A stretch of DNA of 64,000 bases, taken from assembly GCA_029979565.1 (NCBI GenBank), contig JAPOHG010000001.1, positions 62,001 to 126,000 of the forward strand, given 5' to 3'. The stretch is from a bacterium (GTDB lineage Bacteria; Bacteroidota; Bacteroidia; Flavobacteriales_D; Sanyastnellaceae). Numbering within the stretch: the first letter of the stretch is position 1; each line of letters begins with the position of its first letter. Both the position numbers and the translations under genes were made by a program. This document shows positions 9,971 to 20,400 of this stretch, piece after piece. The notes under the pieces were generated by a model that had not been told where the DNA came from, ran no database searches, and saw only the letters and a program-made list of their open reading frames with translations.

Positions 9971-12463
9971 ATGAAAATCTCCTTCAATTGGCTCACCGAC
10001 CTGCTTCCGACCGCCACTTCTGTGGAAGATGCCGCAGCTGTACTCACCGCGACGGGACTGGAGGTAGAAGGCACCGAGTTGGTCGAGAGCATCCCGGGCG
10101 GATTGAGCGGGTTGGTCGTTGGTGAAATCACGGCGTGCGGACCCCATCCGAATGCAGACCGGCTGCAAGTGTGCGAAGTCAACATCGGTGAAGATGAGCC
10201 CCTGGCCATTGTATGCGGAGCCAAGAATGCCCGACAGGGACTGCGGGTGGTCGTCGCGACCGTTGGCACTGAATTGCATCCCGTGAATGGCGAGTCCTTC
10301 AAAATCAAGAAAGGCAAGATCCGCGGAGAAGTGAGCATGGGCATGATCTGCGCAGAAGATGAAATTGGCGTTGGTCAATCCCATGAAGGCATCATTGAAT
10401 TGGATGAAAAATGGACTCCGGGAACGCCCGTGGCTTCGGTCTACAACTTGGAATCCGACGCGGTATTGGAAATTGGTCTGACCCCCAACCGCACCGACGG
10501 CATGAGCCATTACGGAGTCGCTCGGGACCTCCGGGCTGGGTTACTTAATGGGACCGTGGAAGGAATTCAAGAGGCCGTGGGCACGGTCAACGTGCCTGCC
10601 ACTGCGCCACTGCTCACCGCTCAAGGACCCATCGATCTGTCCATTGAATCCGGCGACGGCTGCCCTCGGTATTTGGGCCTGTTGATCGAGGGCGTTCGCA
10701 TTGGACCGTCTCCAGATTCGATTCAAAAGCGCCTTCGTGCCATCGGAGTCAACCCGCAAAACAACGTCGTCGATGCGACCAATTACGTCTTGCACGAATT
10801 GGGCCAGCCCTTGCATGCCTTTGATGCCGACGCCATTGAAGGCAACACCGTCGTGGTTCGGCACCCACGTAGCGGCGAGACGTTGACGACGCTGGACGGA
10901 GAAGAACGCACCTTGCATCCAGAAGACCAGGTCATCGCAGATGCCACCAAGCCGATGTGCTTGGCCGGAGTGTTCGGTGGTGACACGAGCGGGGTTTCCG
11001 ATTCGACCACCCGAGTCTTTTTGGAATCGGCCTATTTCAATCCGGTTGTGACGCGAAAAATGGCCAAGCGCCACGGTTTGTCTACCGATGCATCGTTCCG
11101 GTTTGAACGGGGCGTTGATCCTGAAATGATTGAAACGGCACTCGCCCGTGCCGCGGCACTCATCGCGGAATGGTCGGGAGGAACAGCCACTGCCATGAAC
11201 GAGGCAACAGCAGGAGATTTGCCTGCAGGACAAACCATCACCATGGAGTGGGATCAGCTGCATCGGTTGATTGGAATTTCATTGGAAAAGGAAGCGGTTC
11301 ACGCCATTCTCAAGGACCTCGACATCACCGCCTTGAGTGACAACGGCGTAGCCTTGGTGGTGAACGTACCGGCTTACCGGCACGATGTAACACGGCCCGC
11401 GGATGTCGTTGAGGAAATCCTGCGCATCTACGGATTCGACAAAATCCCATTGCCTGAACGGCTCATTTCCACCGCCGCGCACCAAGCCGGTGTGCCCGCC
11501 GAAGGATTCCGGTTACAGGTCTCGAATTTCCTAGTGAGCCGCGGCTTTCAGGAAATGATGAACAACAGCATGACGCGTGCCAGTTACACCCAGGACCTGG
11601 GCCAAGACGGCGAAGACGGCTGGGACCTTTCTCGCCAAATCGCGCTCATGAATCCCTTGAGTTCAGATTTAGGTGTGATGCGCCAATCGCTGCTTTTCCA
11701 GGGATTGGAAGCAATTGTTCGGAACACGAATCACCAGCGCCCCAACTTGCGCCTTTTTGAACTGGGCAAGGTGTACCAGCACCGCCAAGACGCCGATGCT
11801 GAATCGGAAAACGCAGCGCAGCGGTATGAAGAAACGGAACGGCTCGCAGTGTTCATGACCGGCGCCTCCGCAACCGAAAATTGGAACAACGCCTCGGGTG
11901 AAGTCGACGCATATGCACTGAAAAATGAAATCTACAACTTGCTCGCTTCGTTGGGCATTTCATCAAGCGCGGTAAAGGATTCCCCCCTTCAAACATCCTT
12001 GAATAGCGAGGGCCTCGAACTGAGCTGCCAAGGCCAGGTCATCGGCCGCATGGGCAAGGTCCGCTCTTCGGTTTTACGCAGCCACGGGGTCAAGCAAGAC
12101 GTCTTTTGGGCCGACTTGGCGGTGAAGCCGTTGACCAAAATCTCCAGCCGATCACGCGTCAAGGCCAAAGAACTCGCCAAGTTTCCGTCCGTTCGCCGCG
12201 ACCTTTCCTTGATTCTTGAGGAAGGCACCTCGTTCGGTGCCATTCGCGATGCCGCCATGAAAGCGGAGAAAAAACTTTTGAAGCGCGTCGGCCTGTTTGA
12301 TGTTTACGAAGGCAAAAACCTGGAGCCTGGTCAGGTCTCATACGCGGTTTCCTTGGTCTTGCAAGATGAGGAGCAAACCTTGAATGAAAAGCGCATTGAA
12401 CAGAGCATCCAGCGCATTCTCGAAGGCATTGTGCAGGCGACCGGAGCCCAACTCCGAGACTAA
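9971..12463 (+). CDS. pheT: Phenylalanyl-tRNA synthetase beta subunit
   Basis: MKISFNWLTDLLPT...; N-terminal tRNA-binding domain (HPNADRLQVCEVN...IVCGAKNARQG), TNYVLHELGQPLHAFD; preceded by TAACTTTG. Confidence 0.97.
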   Translation: MKISFNWLTDLLPTATSVEDAAAVLTATGLEVEGTELVESIPGGLSGLVVGEITACGPHPNADRLQVCEVNIGEDEPLAIVCGAKNARQGLRVVVATVGTELHPVNGESFKIKKGKIRGEVSMGMICAEDEIGVGQSHEGIIELDEKWTPGTPVASVYNLESDAVLEIGLTPNRTDGMSHYGVARDLRAGLLNGTVEGIQEAVGTVNVPATAPLLTAQGPIDLSIESGDGCPRYLGLLIEGVRIGPSPDSIQKRLRAIGVNPQNNVVDATNYVLHELGQPLHAFDADAIEGNTVVVRHPRSGETLTTLDGEERTLHPEDQVIADATKPMCLAGVFGGDTSGVSDSTTRVFLESAYFNPVVTRKMAKRHGLSTDASFRFERGVDPEMIETALARAAALIAEWSGGTATAMNEATAGDLPAGQTITMEWDQLHRLIGISLEKEAVHAILKDLDITALSDNGVALVVNVPAYRHDVTRPADVVEEILRIYGFDKIPLPERLISTAAHQAGVPAEGFRLQVSNFLVSRGFQEMMNNSMTRASYTQDLGQDGEDGWDLSRQIALMNPLSSDLGVMRQSLLFQGLEAIVRNTNHQRPNLRLFELGKVYQHRQDADAESENAAQRYEETERLAVFMTGASATENWNNASGEVDAYALKNEIYNLLASLGISSSAVKDSPLQTSLNSEGLELSCQGQVIGRMGKVRSSVLRSHGVKQDVFWADLAVKPLTKISSRSRVKAKELAKFPSVRRDLSLILEEGTSFGAIRDAAMKAEKKLLKRVGLFDVYEGKNLEPGQVSYAVSLVLQDEEQTLNEKRIEQSIQRILEGIVQATGAQLRD

Positions 12464-12475
12464 GAATCATCTGCT

Positions 12476-13801
12476 GTGGCGAAAAAAAGAGACAAAGCAT
12501 TTGTTGAGCCGCCGATCCAGCGGCGCCATGCCGGCTACGGAACGGCCGTGCATCTGGTTCAATCAGGGGTCAATCGGTTTCATCGCATTGAACGTGTGGA
12601 AGGGTTGGAAAACCTTCCTGAGCCGCATGAAGCCACCATCATTGTGGGCAATCATCAGAATGGATTGATGGACGCCATTGTCCAGAGCGCCATGCTCAGC
12701 CCCAACCAGATTCACTTTCTGACCCGTGCGGATGTGTTTTACCAAAAGACAGCGCGTGCACTGCTGTTTGCCTTCAACCAAATGCCAATCTACCGGCAAC
12801 GCGACAAACTATCCGATGCACGGGAACGAAACCAGCGCATTTTTGAAATCTGTGCCGAGCGGTTAAAAATCGGAGCCACGGTCGGCCTATTTCCAGAGGG
12901 CAACCACCGAGCGGTCAAGACCCTGCGTCCCTTACGTCGTGGCGTCGTGGACATGGTCAACAGTGCATTGAAATTAGGTCCGAATGCCAAGCGTTTGAAA
13001 TTGGTGCCCGTTGGCATCGATTATGAGCAGATGACCGATCTACGGCGGCGGTTGAGTTACCGAATCGGCACACCCGTGCCATTTGATGACCTCATCGATT
13101 CGGAAACCGGGGAAATCCCTCCCGGTCGCCTGTTGGAGCGGATCAAGGAGGCCATGGATGAGTTGATTGTCAACATTCAGCCCGAGTCGCATTACGATGC
13201 CTTGCTCCCCTATGTGCAAGCCATGCGAACGACCGAAGCGGAAGATTGGGTGTCCACACGTGACGAGATTCGAGGCTTCCAAACGTTTGGAGAAGACGCC
13301 CTCGCAGCGATTGCAAAAGCCCATGCGGATGTGATAACAGAAGGCGTCATGGCAACGGCCCGTCCCGAAGACCTCGGGCATGGTCCTGAAAAACTGCGCC
13401 GCATTCCGTGGTGGTTTTGGCCACTCGCTCCGCTTGCAGCCATTGGTGGAGCATGTGCTTACCCATTTTCAAAATACATAGGAGCACAAGCCGACAAGCG
13501 GGTAAAAGACCCCTGCTTTTCAAGCACCTTCAAAGTAACGGCGGGCATGTTTTTGTTCCCTCTTTATTTCTTTCTTCTAGCCTGGCCGTTGGCGTGGTTG
13601 GCAAGCGGGGAATGGGGAGGCTGGCCCGTCGTTGTAGCGTACATCTTCACCCTAATCGGCAGCCGATTTGCCGGGTGGTGGTACGGTCATTACCTCGATT
13701 GGATCGGCAGACGCAATGCGCAAAAAGTCTACGCTGATCCCACCCAAAAAGCGGCTTGGTCAGCCTACATCACAGCCATTAAAACCCACCTCAACGCATG
13801 A
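12476..13801 (+). CDS. 1-acyl-glycerol-3-phosphate acyltransferase (PlsC-like) with C-terminal TM segments
   Basis: IIVGNHQNGLMDAIVQ (NHxxxxD), LFPEGNHR motifs. Confidence 0.85.
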   Translation: MAKKRDKAFVEPPIQRRHAGYGTAVHLVQSGVNRFHRIERVEGLENLPEPHEATIIVGNHQNGLMDAIVQSAMLSPNQIHFLTRADVFYQKTARALLFAFNQMPIYRQRDKLSDARERNQRIFEICAERLKIGATVGLFPEGNHRAVKTLRPLRRGVVDMVNSALKLGPNAKRLKLVPVGIDYEQMTDLRRRLSYRIGTPVPFDDLIDSETGEIPPGRLLERIKEAMDELIVNIQPESHYDALLPYVQAMRTTEAEDWVSTRDEIRGFQTFGEDALAAIAKAHADVITEGVMATARPEDLGHGPEKLRRIPWWFWPLAPLAAIGGACAYPFSKYIGAQADKRVKDPCFSSTFKVTAGMFLFPLYFFLLAWPLAWLASGEWGGWPVVVAYIFTLIGSRFAGWWYGHYLDWIGRRNAQKVYADPTQKAAWSAYITAIKTHLNA

Positions 13802-14874
13802 GCAAATCCTCACTTGATTACCGCATCCAAGGCATGCAGCACATCGGTGTTGCGACCTCGGACATGGACCACTCCTTGAAGTTTTTCCGGCGGCTGTTCG
13901 GCATGGATATCCCTTTTTTTGATTCCATCCAAGCGGCCCCATTGATGGACAGCCACACCCGCGGTGAAACCATCACCAAACGCGCGAGCATGGTCATGAA
14001 CTTGCAGGGTGGGTGCGCTTTTGAGGTGCTGCGTGCCGACTCGTTTGATCCGGTGCCGGCTCGGTGGGAAATTGCTCCAGGGGACCTCGGCATCACCACG
14101 GTCCAAATGAAAACCCGGGACATTGAAAAGATGCATGCCCACGCTATGGCCTTGGCCGGAGATGCATGCGACACAAAGCTGCGCAAAACGCCTTGGGGGG
14201 CTTCAACCTTTTACCTGAAAGATCCCGACGGCAACCGTTTCCAAGTGCTCGAAGCCGATGATTGGTTCGAAAACAATGGACATCCTTCAGGAGGCGTCAT
14301 GGGCTGCACCATCGGGGTTTCAGACATGAAAGCTGCACTAAAACTTTACGCGGACGTGCTGGGGTTTGACCAAGTGCTCCACGATGCAACAGGGACGCAA
14401 GCCGATTGGGACGGTATGCCCCACGGGGCCGAGTCATTCCGTCGGGTCCGCTTGACCCAATCCGCACCTGGAGCAGGCGGCTTCGGCCAGCTAACGGGGC
14501 GCACCTACATCGAATTGGTTCAAGCGCTCGACCGCGTGGGGACCTTCATTTTCAAGGACCGCATTTGGTGCGACATCGGTTTTGCCCACCTCGGATTTGA
14601 TGTTCGCGGCATGGCGGATTTGGGCACTGCGCTCGATCAGGAGGGCTTTGGCTTCCGCTGCGATACTGCGGATGCCATCGGAATGGGCGAGACCAAGGTG
14701 CACTGCACGTACATCGACGACCCGGACGAATGCTGGCTCGAAATGATTGAAGTGTACAAAGTCCCGATCATCGAAAAATGGGGGCTTTTCTTGGACGTTC
14801 AGAAGCGAGGAGCAGACGAGCCGCTGCCTCGATGGATGCTCAAAGCCTTGCGCTTCAGCCGCGTTAAGGACTAA
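13798..14874 (+). CDS. Two-domain VOC (glyoxalase/extradiol dioxygenase superfamily) protein
   Basis: Two VOC modules: MQHIGVATSDMDHSLKFFRRLFGM... and MGCTIGVSDMKAALKLYADVLGF...; DPDGNRFQVLE; 4-nt overlap with upstream CDS. Confidence 0.82.
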   Translation: MSKSSLDYRIQGMQHIGVATSDMDHSLKFFRRLFGMDIPFFDSIQAAPLMDSHTRGETITKRASMVMNLQGGCAFEVLRADSFDPVPARWEIAPGDLGITTVQMKTRDIEKMHAHAMALAGDACDTKLRKTPWGASTFYLKDPDGNRFQVLEADDWFENNGHPSGGVMGCTIGVSDMKAALKLYADVLGFDQVLHDATGTQADWDGMPHGAESFRRVRLTQSAPGAGGFGQLTGRTYIELVQALDRVGTFIFKDRIWCDIGFAHLGFDVRGMADLGTALDQEGFGFRCDTADAIGMGETKVHCTYIDDPDECWLEMIEVYKVPIIEKWGLFLDVQKRGADEPLPRWMLKALRFSRVKD

Positions 14875-14891
14875 CAATCAGTCACAATTCC

Positions 14892-14908
14892 TTTACATTG
14901 GGTTTACA
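14892..14908 (+). promoter_or_regulatory. 11-bp-spaced direct repeat TTTACA-N5-TTTACA upstream of response regulator; candidate OmpR/PhoB-type box
   Basis: TTTACATTGGGTTTACA in the 79-bp intergenic region before the PhoB-like regulator. Confidence 0.4.
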
Positions 14909-14953
14909 GTGAGGAACGGAATGGGTAACACCTTTAGGTCCTGAACCATCGAC

Positions 14954-15625
14954 ATGAACAAGAAAATCCTTCTGGTAGACGACGAGCCGGACATCCTCGA
15001 GTTGATTGGATACAACTTGCGCCAGGAAGGGTACGACGTGTTCACCGCTGAAAACGGCAAGCAAGGCATTGACATGGCGCGCACCGTCAACCCGGACCTC
15101 ATCATCCTCGATGTGATGATGCCGGAAATGGATGGAATGGAAGTCTGCAACATCATCCGTTCGGACGCCAAGCTCTCCCACACCACCATCGCCTTCCTCA
15201 CGGCCCGCGGCGAGGATTACAGCCAAGTAGCTGGATTCGATGCCGGGGGCGACGATTACATCACCAAACCGGTCAAGCCCAAAGTACTCGTGAGCCGCGT
15301 CAAAGCTTTGTTGCGGCGGTCTGGTTCGAGCAAGAGCACCCTGCCAGATGAGCGATTCGGTGTTGCCATTGATCTCGATCGCTTCACCGTGTTGCAGCAG
15401 GGAAAAGAGCTCACCTTGCCCAAGAAAGAATTTGAATTGCTCAACCTGCTTTGGTCAGAGCCCGGCAAGGTTTTCACCCGGGAAGCCATCCTCTCTGCAG
15501 TCTGGGGCAACGACGTCGTGGTAGGCGACCGCACCATTGATGTGCACATTCGCAAGCTCCGAAGCAAACTCGGAGATGACCTGTTCACCACAGTAAAAGG
15601 TGTCGGGTATAAATTTGGCAAGTGA
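14954..15625 (+). CDS. Response regulator, OmpR/PhoB family
   Basis: KILLVDDEPDILELIGYNL, LIILDVMMPEMDG, GGDDYITKPVKP receiver; winged helix (FTREAILSAVWGNDVVVGDRTIDVHIRKLRSKLGDDLFTTVKGVGYKFGK). Confidence 0.95.
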   Translation: MNKKILLVDDEPDILELIGYNLRQEGYDVFTAENGKQGIDMARTVNPDLIILDVMMPEMDGMEVCNIIRSDAKLSHTTIAFLTARGEDYSQVAGFDAGGDDYITKPVKPKVLVSRVKALLRRSGSSKSTLPDERFGVAIDLDRFTVLQQGKELTLPKKEFELLNLLWSEPGKVFTREAILSAVWGNDVVVGDRTIDVHIRKLRSKLGDDLFTTVKGVGYKFGK

Positions 15626-16701
15626 GCCCGGATTCGACCCCCCGTGAACTGGCGAAAAAAACATCGCCACTGCTTGCCGCATTGGCCGGTGTAGCCACCC
15701 TTTTGCTGTTGCGGGCATTGGACGCCATGCACCTTTGGGCATTGGCCATTCTCGCGGCATTGCTCACGGAAACGGCGAGCACACTCATCATTGAATGGTC
15801 CGTGGAAAAACTTCTCCAGCGCCGAGTAAAGGACCTATCTGATGCCATCTCGCAAGGATCCAATGAGGAAGAGGTTCGGCTCGAACAGCAGTCTCTGGAC
15901 GACATCCTGACATGGGCCAACAATCAAATTGCCGACATCAAGTCGCTCAAGGCCAAGGATTCGTTCCGCAAGGAATTCATCGGCAACCTGGCCCACGAAC
16001 TCAAAACACCCCTCTTCAACATCCAAGGCTTTATCCTCACACTCATCGAATCCGACCTGAAGGACGAAGAGCTGGTGCGAAGGTTTTTGGAAAAAGCCGA
16101 CAACAACGTCAGCCGAATGACGGAGTTGATTGAAGACCTCGACACCATCACCAAGTTGGAGTCGGACAGCCTAGCCCTCACCCTCGCGCCGTGTAACATC
16201 ATCGAGACGTGCAAGGAGGCGATCGAAGGCGTTGAATCCAAGGCGCAAAAAATGGGCATCGATGTGCGGCTTGAGCTTCCTGAATCCGGAATGGAAAGCC
16301 TGCACGTCCTCTGCGGCCCCGTCCAAATCCGCCAAGTCCTCACCAACCTTCTCGTCAATTCCATCCACTACGGCCAGGAAGGTGGCCACAGCATCCTGCG
16401 CGTTCAGACCAAAGGCGAGACCGTCCGGATCACCGTCGAAGACAACGGCATTGGAATCTCCGAGGAAGACCTCAATCGCATTTACGAGCGCTTCTACCGC
16501 GTCGACAAAAGCCGCTCCCGACATGCCGGGGGCTCCGGACTGGGTCTGGCAATCGTCAAGCACATCATCGAAGCCCACGGCCAGTCCATTCAAGTTCAAT
16601 CCGCATTGAACAAGGGAACATCCTTCTCCTTCGAACTCGTCAACCTCGATGCCGAAGCTGAAAAGCGGAACATCCGCCTCGACACCCCTGAACTGGGCTA
16701 A
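15622..16701 (+). CDS. Sensor histidine kinase, PhoR-like, two TM helices and little extracytoplasmic domain
   Basis: FIGNLAHELKTPLFNIQGF H-box; NLLVNSIHYG N-box; VEDNGIGISEEDLNRIYERFYRVDKSRSRHAGGSGLGLAIVKHI; GTG start overlapping RR stop. Confidence 0.94.
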   Translation: MSPDSTPRELAKKTSPLLAALAGVATLLLLRALDAMHLWALAILAALLTETASTLIIEWSVEKLLQRRVKDLSDAISQGSNEEEVRLEQQSLDDILTWANNQIADIKSLKAKDSFRKEFIGNLAHELKTPLFNIQGFILTLIESDLKDEELVRRFLEKADNNVSRMTELIEDLDTITKLESDSLALTLAPCNIIETCKEAIEGVESKAQKMGIDVRLELPESGMESLHVLCGPVQIRQVLTNLLVNSIHYGQEGGHSILRVQTKGETVRITVEDNGIGISEEDLNRIYERFYRVDKSRSRHAGGSGLGLAIVKHIIEAHGQSIQVQSALNKGTSFSFELVNLDAEAEKRNIRLDTPELG

Positions 16702-16712
16702 CGACCGCTGCG

Positions 16713-17381
16713 CTATTCTGCTTGTAGCATGCCGGTGCCTGCGGCGTTGACAAATGGATTCGCCGCTTTTTCTGCTCCAATCGTGGTAGAAGGTCCATGC
16801 CCGGGCCATACTTCGAACGCGTCCGGTAACGTGAACAACTGCTCTTCGATGCTGGTGACCAAATCCGGTGCATGGCTGCCAGGGAGGTCCGTTCGTCCGA
16901 TGCTGCGTTGAAACAACACGTCCCCGCCGATGACCCATTGGCCCGCGGCGTAAACAAAAACCACATGGCCCGGTGCGTGTCCTGGCGTAAAACGGATCTC
17001 CAATTCCGCCTTTCCGCAATGAATGGATTCGTCGGTTTCCAATGCCGGCCCCAGTGGAGGCAACGGATCCATGGGGACGCCATATACCGCCGCAGACCGC
17101 GGGGCTTGATTGTAGGTCGGATAATCCACGGGATGCAGACGCGGTTTCAACCCCCACTTCTCGTGCACCCATCCTGCTCCCAGAACATGATCCAAGTGGG
17201 CATGGGTGAGCACGCATTGCACCGGCTTCAACGACCGCTCAGCGCAAAAAATTGCAAATGCCTCACGTTCGAAAGGATTGCTCATTCCCGGGTCAACCAC
17301 CGTCGCCTCTCCGTTTCCGTGGTCTATGAGGTACGTCTGCTCTGAAAACGGGTTGAAGGTGAAGGTGTGGAGTTCTATCAT
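16713..17381 (-). CDS. MBL-fold metallo-hydrolase
   Basis: VLTHAHLDHVLGAGWV (HxHxDH), FTPGHAPGHV, PGHGPSTTIG. Confidence 0.92.
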   Translation of the reverse strand: MIELHTFTFNPFSEQTYLIDHGNGEATVVDPGMSNPFEREAFAIFCAERSLKPVQCVLTHAHLDHVLGAGWVHEKWGLKPRLHPVDYPTYNQAPRSAAVYGVPMDPLPPLGPALETDESIHCGKAELEIRFTPGHAPGHVVFVYAAGQWVIGGDVLFQRSIGRTDLPGSHAPDLVTSIEEQLFTLPDAFEVWPGHGPSTTIGAEKAANPFVNAAGTGMLQAE

Positions 17382-17402
17382 CTCGGTGTAACTTCGAATG
17401 GA

Positions 17403-20400
17403 ATGCTGCGGCAAAGCTATTTCATACGGTTCATTTCATGTGCGCTCATGGGTTGTGCGGTTTCCATTGGATGGGGCCAATTCTACGATGGGTCGAACAT
17501 GGAATTTGGCAAAAACCGCGTTCAACACCGGACCTTCGAATGGCAATACCTTCCGACCGCGCGAGCAGAGGTCTACTACTACCAAGGGGGGAAATCCTAC
17601 GCGAACCGAATCACTTCGGAAATCAAAGGTTGGGTTGAAGCGGTTGAAGGCCTGTACGACCGCACCATCGACGGAACCGTCCAAGTGTTGGTTTACAACA
17701 AGCAGGCAGAATTCCGCCAATCCAACATCGGAAGTGGCCAATTGAATACTCAAAACATCGGTGGTACCGCAACCCTTGTAGGATCCAAGCTCTTCGTCTA
17801 TGCCGACGGCATCTGGGAACACACCGAACAGGACATCAAGCGAAGCCTTTCTAGCCTGCTGTTCAATCAAATCCTCTACGGCGGCAACTGGCAAGAGGCT
17901 TTGCGTTCATCGACCACAGGCATCTCATTTCCGGAATGGTTCACGGCCGGCCTGCACAGCTACGTCGCTCAACCTTGGTCCGCTGAAGCAGCTATGCACG
18001 TCTGGGACGCTGCGCGTTGCGGAGAAATCATCCATGCCCACCGCACCACCGGAGAAGAAGCCCGCTGGGTTGGCCACGGGGTATGGAAGTACATCGCGGA
18101 TGTGTTCGGGGAAGCCGTCATCGCCAATGCCCTCTACATGGTGCGCGTTTCCAGCAACCTCGAAAAAGGACTGCAGTACGCCACCGGCATGGATCTCGCC
18201 TTGTTGCTGGAAGAAGCGAATCGCTACCACATGGACGCGGCCGGACCCGCGGAAACCTTTCCCCCTTTGGCGACCCGAAAGGATCGGCGACAGGCACGCC
18301 AAAATTCCGGAGCACTCGACTTGCCCATCCGACCACACGTTGATTTCAGAGCCCTGACAGTACATCCCGACGGCAACCGGTATGCTTGGGCCCGGGACGA
18401 ACGGGGTCAATTGGAGGTTTGGGTGGGCGACCGCAACACCGGCGAAATGCGCCGCGTCGGACGCCATGGCCACAAAATCGATCGCATTCAAGACCGCACG
18501 CTTCCTGCCATGGCGTGGCACCCAAATGGCAACGTGCTCACCTATGCCCTGGAACAAGGCTCACGGAATTTGATTTACTCCGTGGACCTGACATCGTTTC
18601 AAGCGGTGGAAAAAGAAGTGTTCCGCATCGATAAAATCTTGGCTATGGCATACGCGCCTGATGGCATGTCCATGGTCTGGAGCGGGGTGAAAGACGGGCA
18701 ATCCGACTTGTATCAGTACCAAGTCCTTGGAAACAATCACACCGCCCTGTGGAGCGACCCTTACGATGACCTCGATCCGATTTTCAGCGAAGATGGACAA
18801 ACCATTTGGTTTGCCTCCAATCGCCCAGCTGCGGATTTGAATTCCCCATTCGTTTTGGGGGAGCCGGTTGATCACAACCACGATTTGTTCGCTTTGCAGT
18901 GGACAGACGAAGTCCCCCAGCTCATTCATTGGGTTCAAACCCCGCAGCGGGATGAGCGCTTCCCTCAAGTCCAACCCGATGACCACGTTACCTTCTTGGT
19001 GGAATTGGAAGATGGCTCACAAGAGCGCTGGACTTCCTGGCAGGACAGTGCAATTGCTTTTATTGATACCACCATCCATTACCGGTGGTTCACGCAACAA
19101 CGTTTGGCCGCAAAATTGGACCAGCCTGTGGAGCAATTTCAGTGGATTCCCTCCCGCAAAAGCGCCGGGTTTGCCCATCAACTGACCGGGCATCCGTTTT
19201 GGGTAGAATGGAGCGAAAACAAGGAGGATTGGCAGAATGTCACCCCAGGCAGCGCCGATGCGCTGGAAGCATCTGATGTCCAGCTGGATTGGGCGTGGAT
19301 TCCAGGGCCAACCGAAGCGGATTTTCGTAAGTACACCTTTGGCCCCTGGTCAAGCACGGGTGAAGGCGAAGCGGCAAGCACTGAAGAGCGAGCAGCGGAC
19401 GATGGACCATTGACGGATTGGATTCCGTTCAAATTGCCCAAGCCCAGAAACTACCGACTGAATTATGCCATCGAATCGATTACGGGTCAACTCGACAATT
19501 CATTTGGCTCCACGTTTTACCAAGCCTATAGCGGCAACATCGCTGTGCAGCCGGGGCTCGGCGGATTGTCGAAAATATCAGCCACTGATTTGTTTGAAAA
19601 TCGCCGATTTACAGCGGGTTTTCGATTGGCCGGTTCCCTCGAAAACAGCCGGTACCTTTTTGCTTATTCCGACCTGACAGGTCGGTGGGATAAGGCCTGG
19701 ATGATCGAACGGCAAGGCGTCACCCAAGGCATTGAAAACAACCAAACCTTCGTTCGGACCCACATCCACATGCTCCGACGCCAATGGAAGTACGCTTTCG
19801 ATGAAGTCCGCAGCTTGCGTCTGCAAGGGGTTTACCGGCTCGACCGTGTCACCCCCTTATCAACGGATGCCTTCAATTTGACCAAACCGACTGAATTTGC
19901 TGGCCAAGCTGGTGCCTTGATTGCCTACGTCTTTGATAATACACGCGAGCGGATGATCAACATCCCTGAAGGCGTACGTTACCGGATTTGGGCAGAATAT
20001 TACGTCAACCCAGCTGCGTCTGCATCCACTTTCGGAACCGTGGGGTTCGATGCCCGAACGTACAAGCCGCTGTGGCGCAATGTAATCTGGGCCAATCGAA
20101 TCGCTGCGGATTGGTCCATCGGCGAGCAGCGGTTGCTGCACATGGTTGGCGGCGTTGACAACACCTTGTCGCTCATCGCCAATGCGGAGTCGCCCATTGA
20201 TCCGAGCATCAATTACGCCTACCAAACGCGCCTCGCACCGTTGCGCGGATTCAACGCCAACGCGCGAAACGGCTCCCATATGGCCCTCTTCAACAGCGAA
20301 TTGCGTGTTCCGATTTGGAGCACCCTGAGCTCGCGACCCGTGGACACTGAATTGCTGCAAACCCTCCAATGCGTGGGGTTCTTTGACGTGGGTTCAGCCT

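Noticed and set aside
9470-10510. 346-aa minus-strand ORF running through the tRNA and pheT
   Set aside because: Overlaps tRNA-Pro, its terminator and the 5' end of pheT; not plausible as a protein
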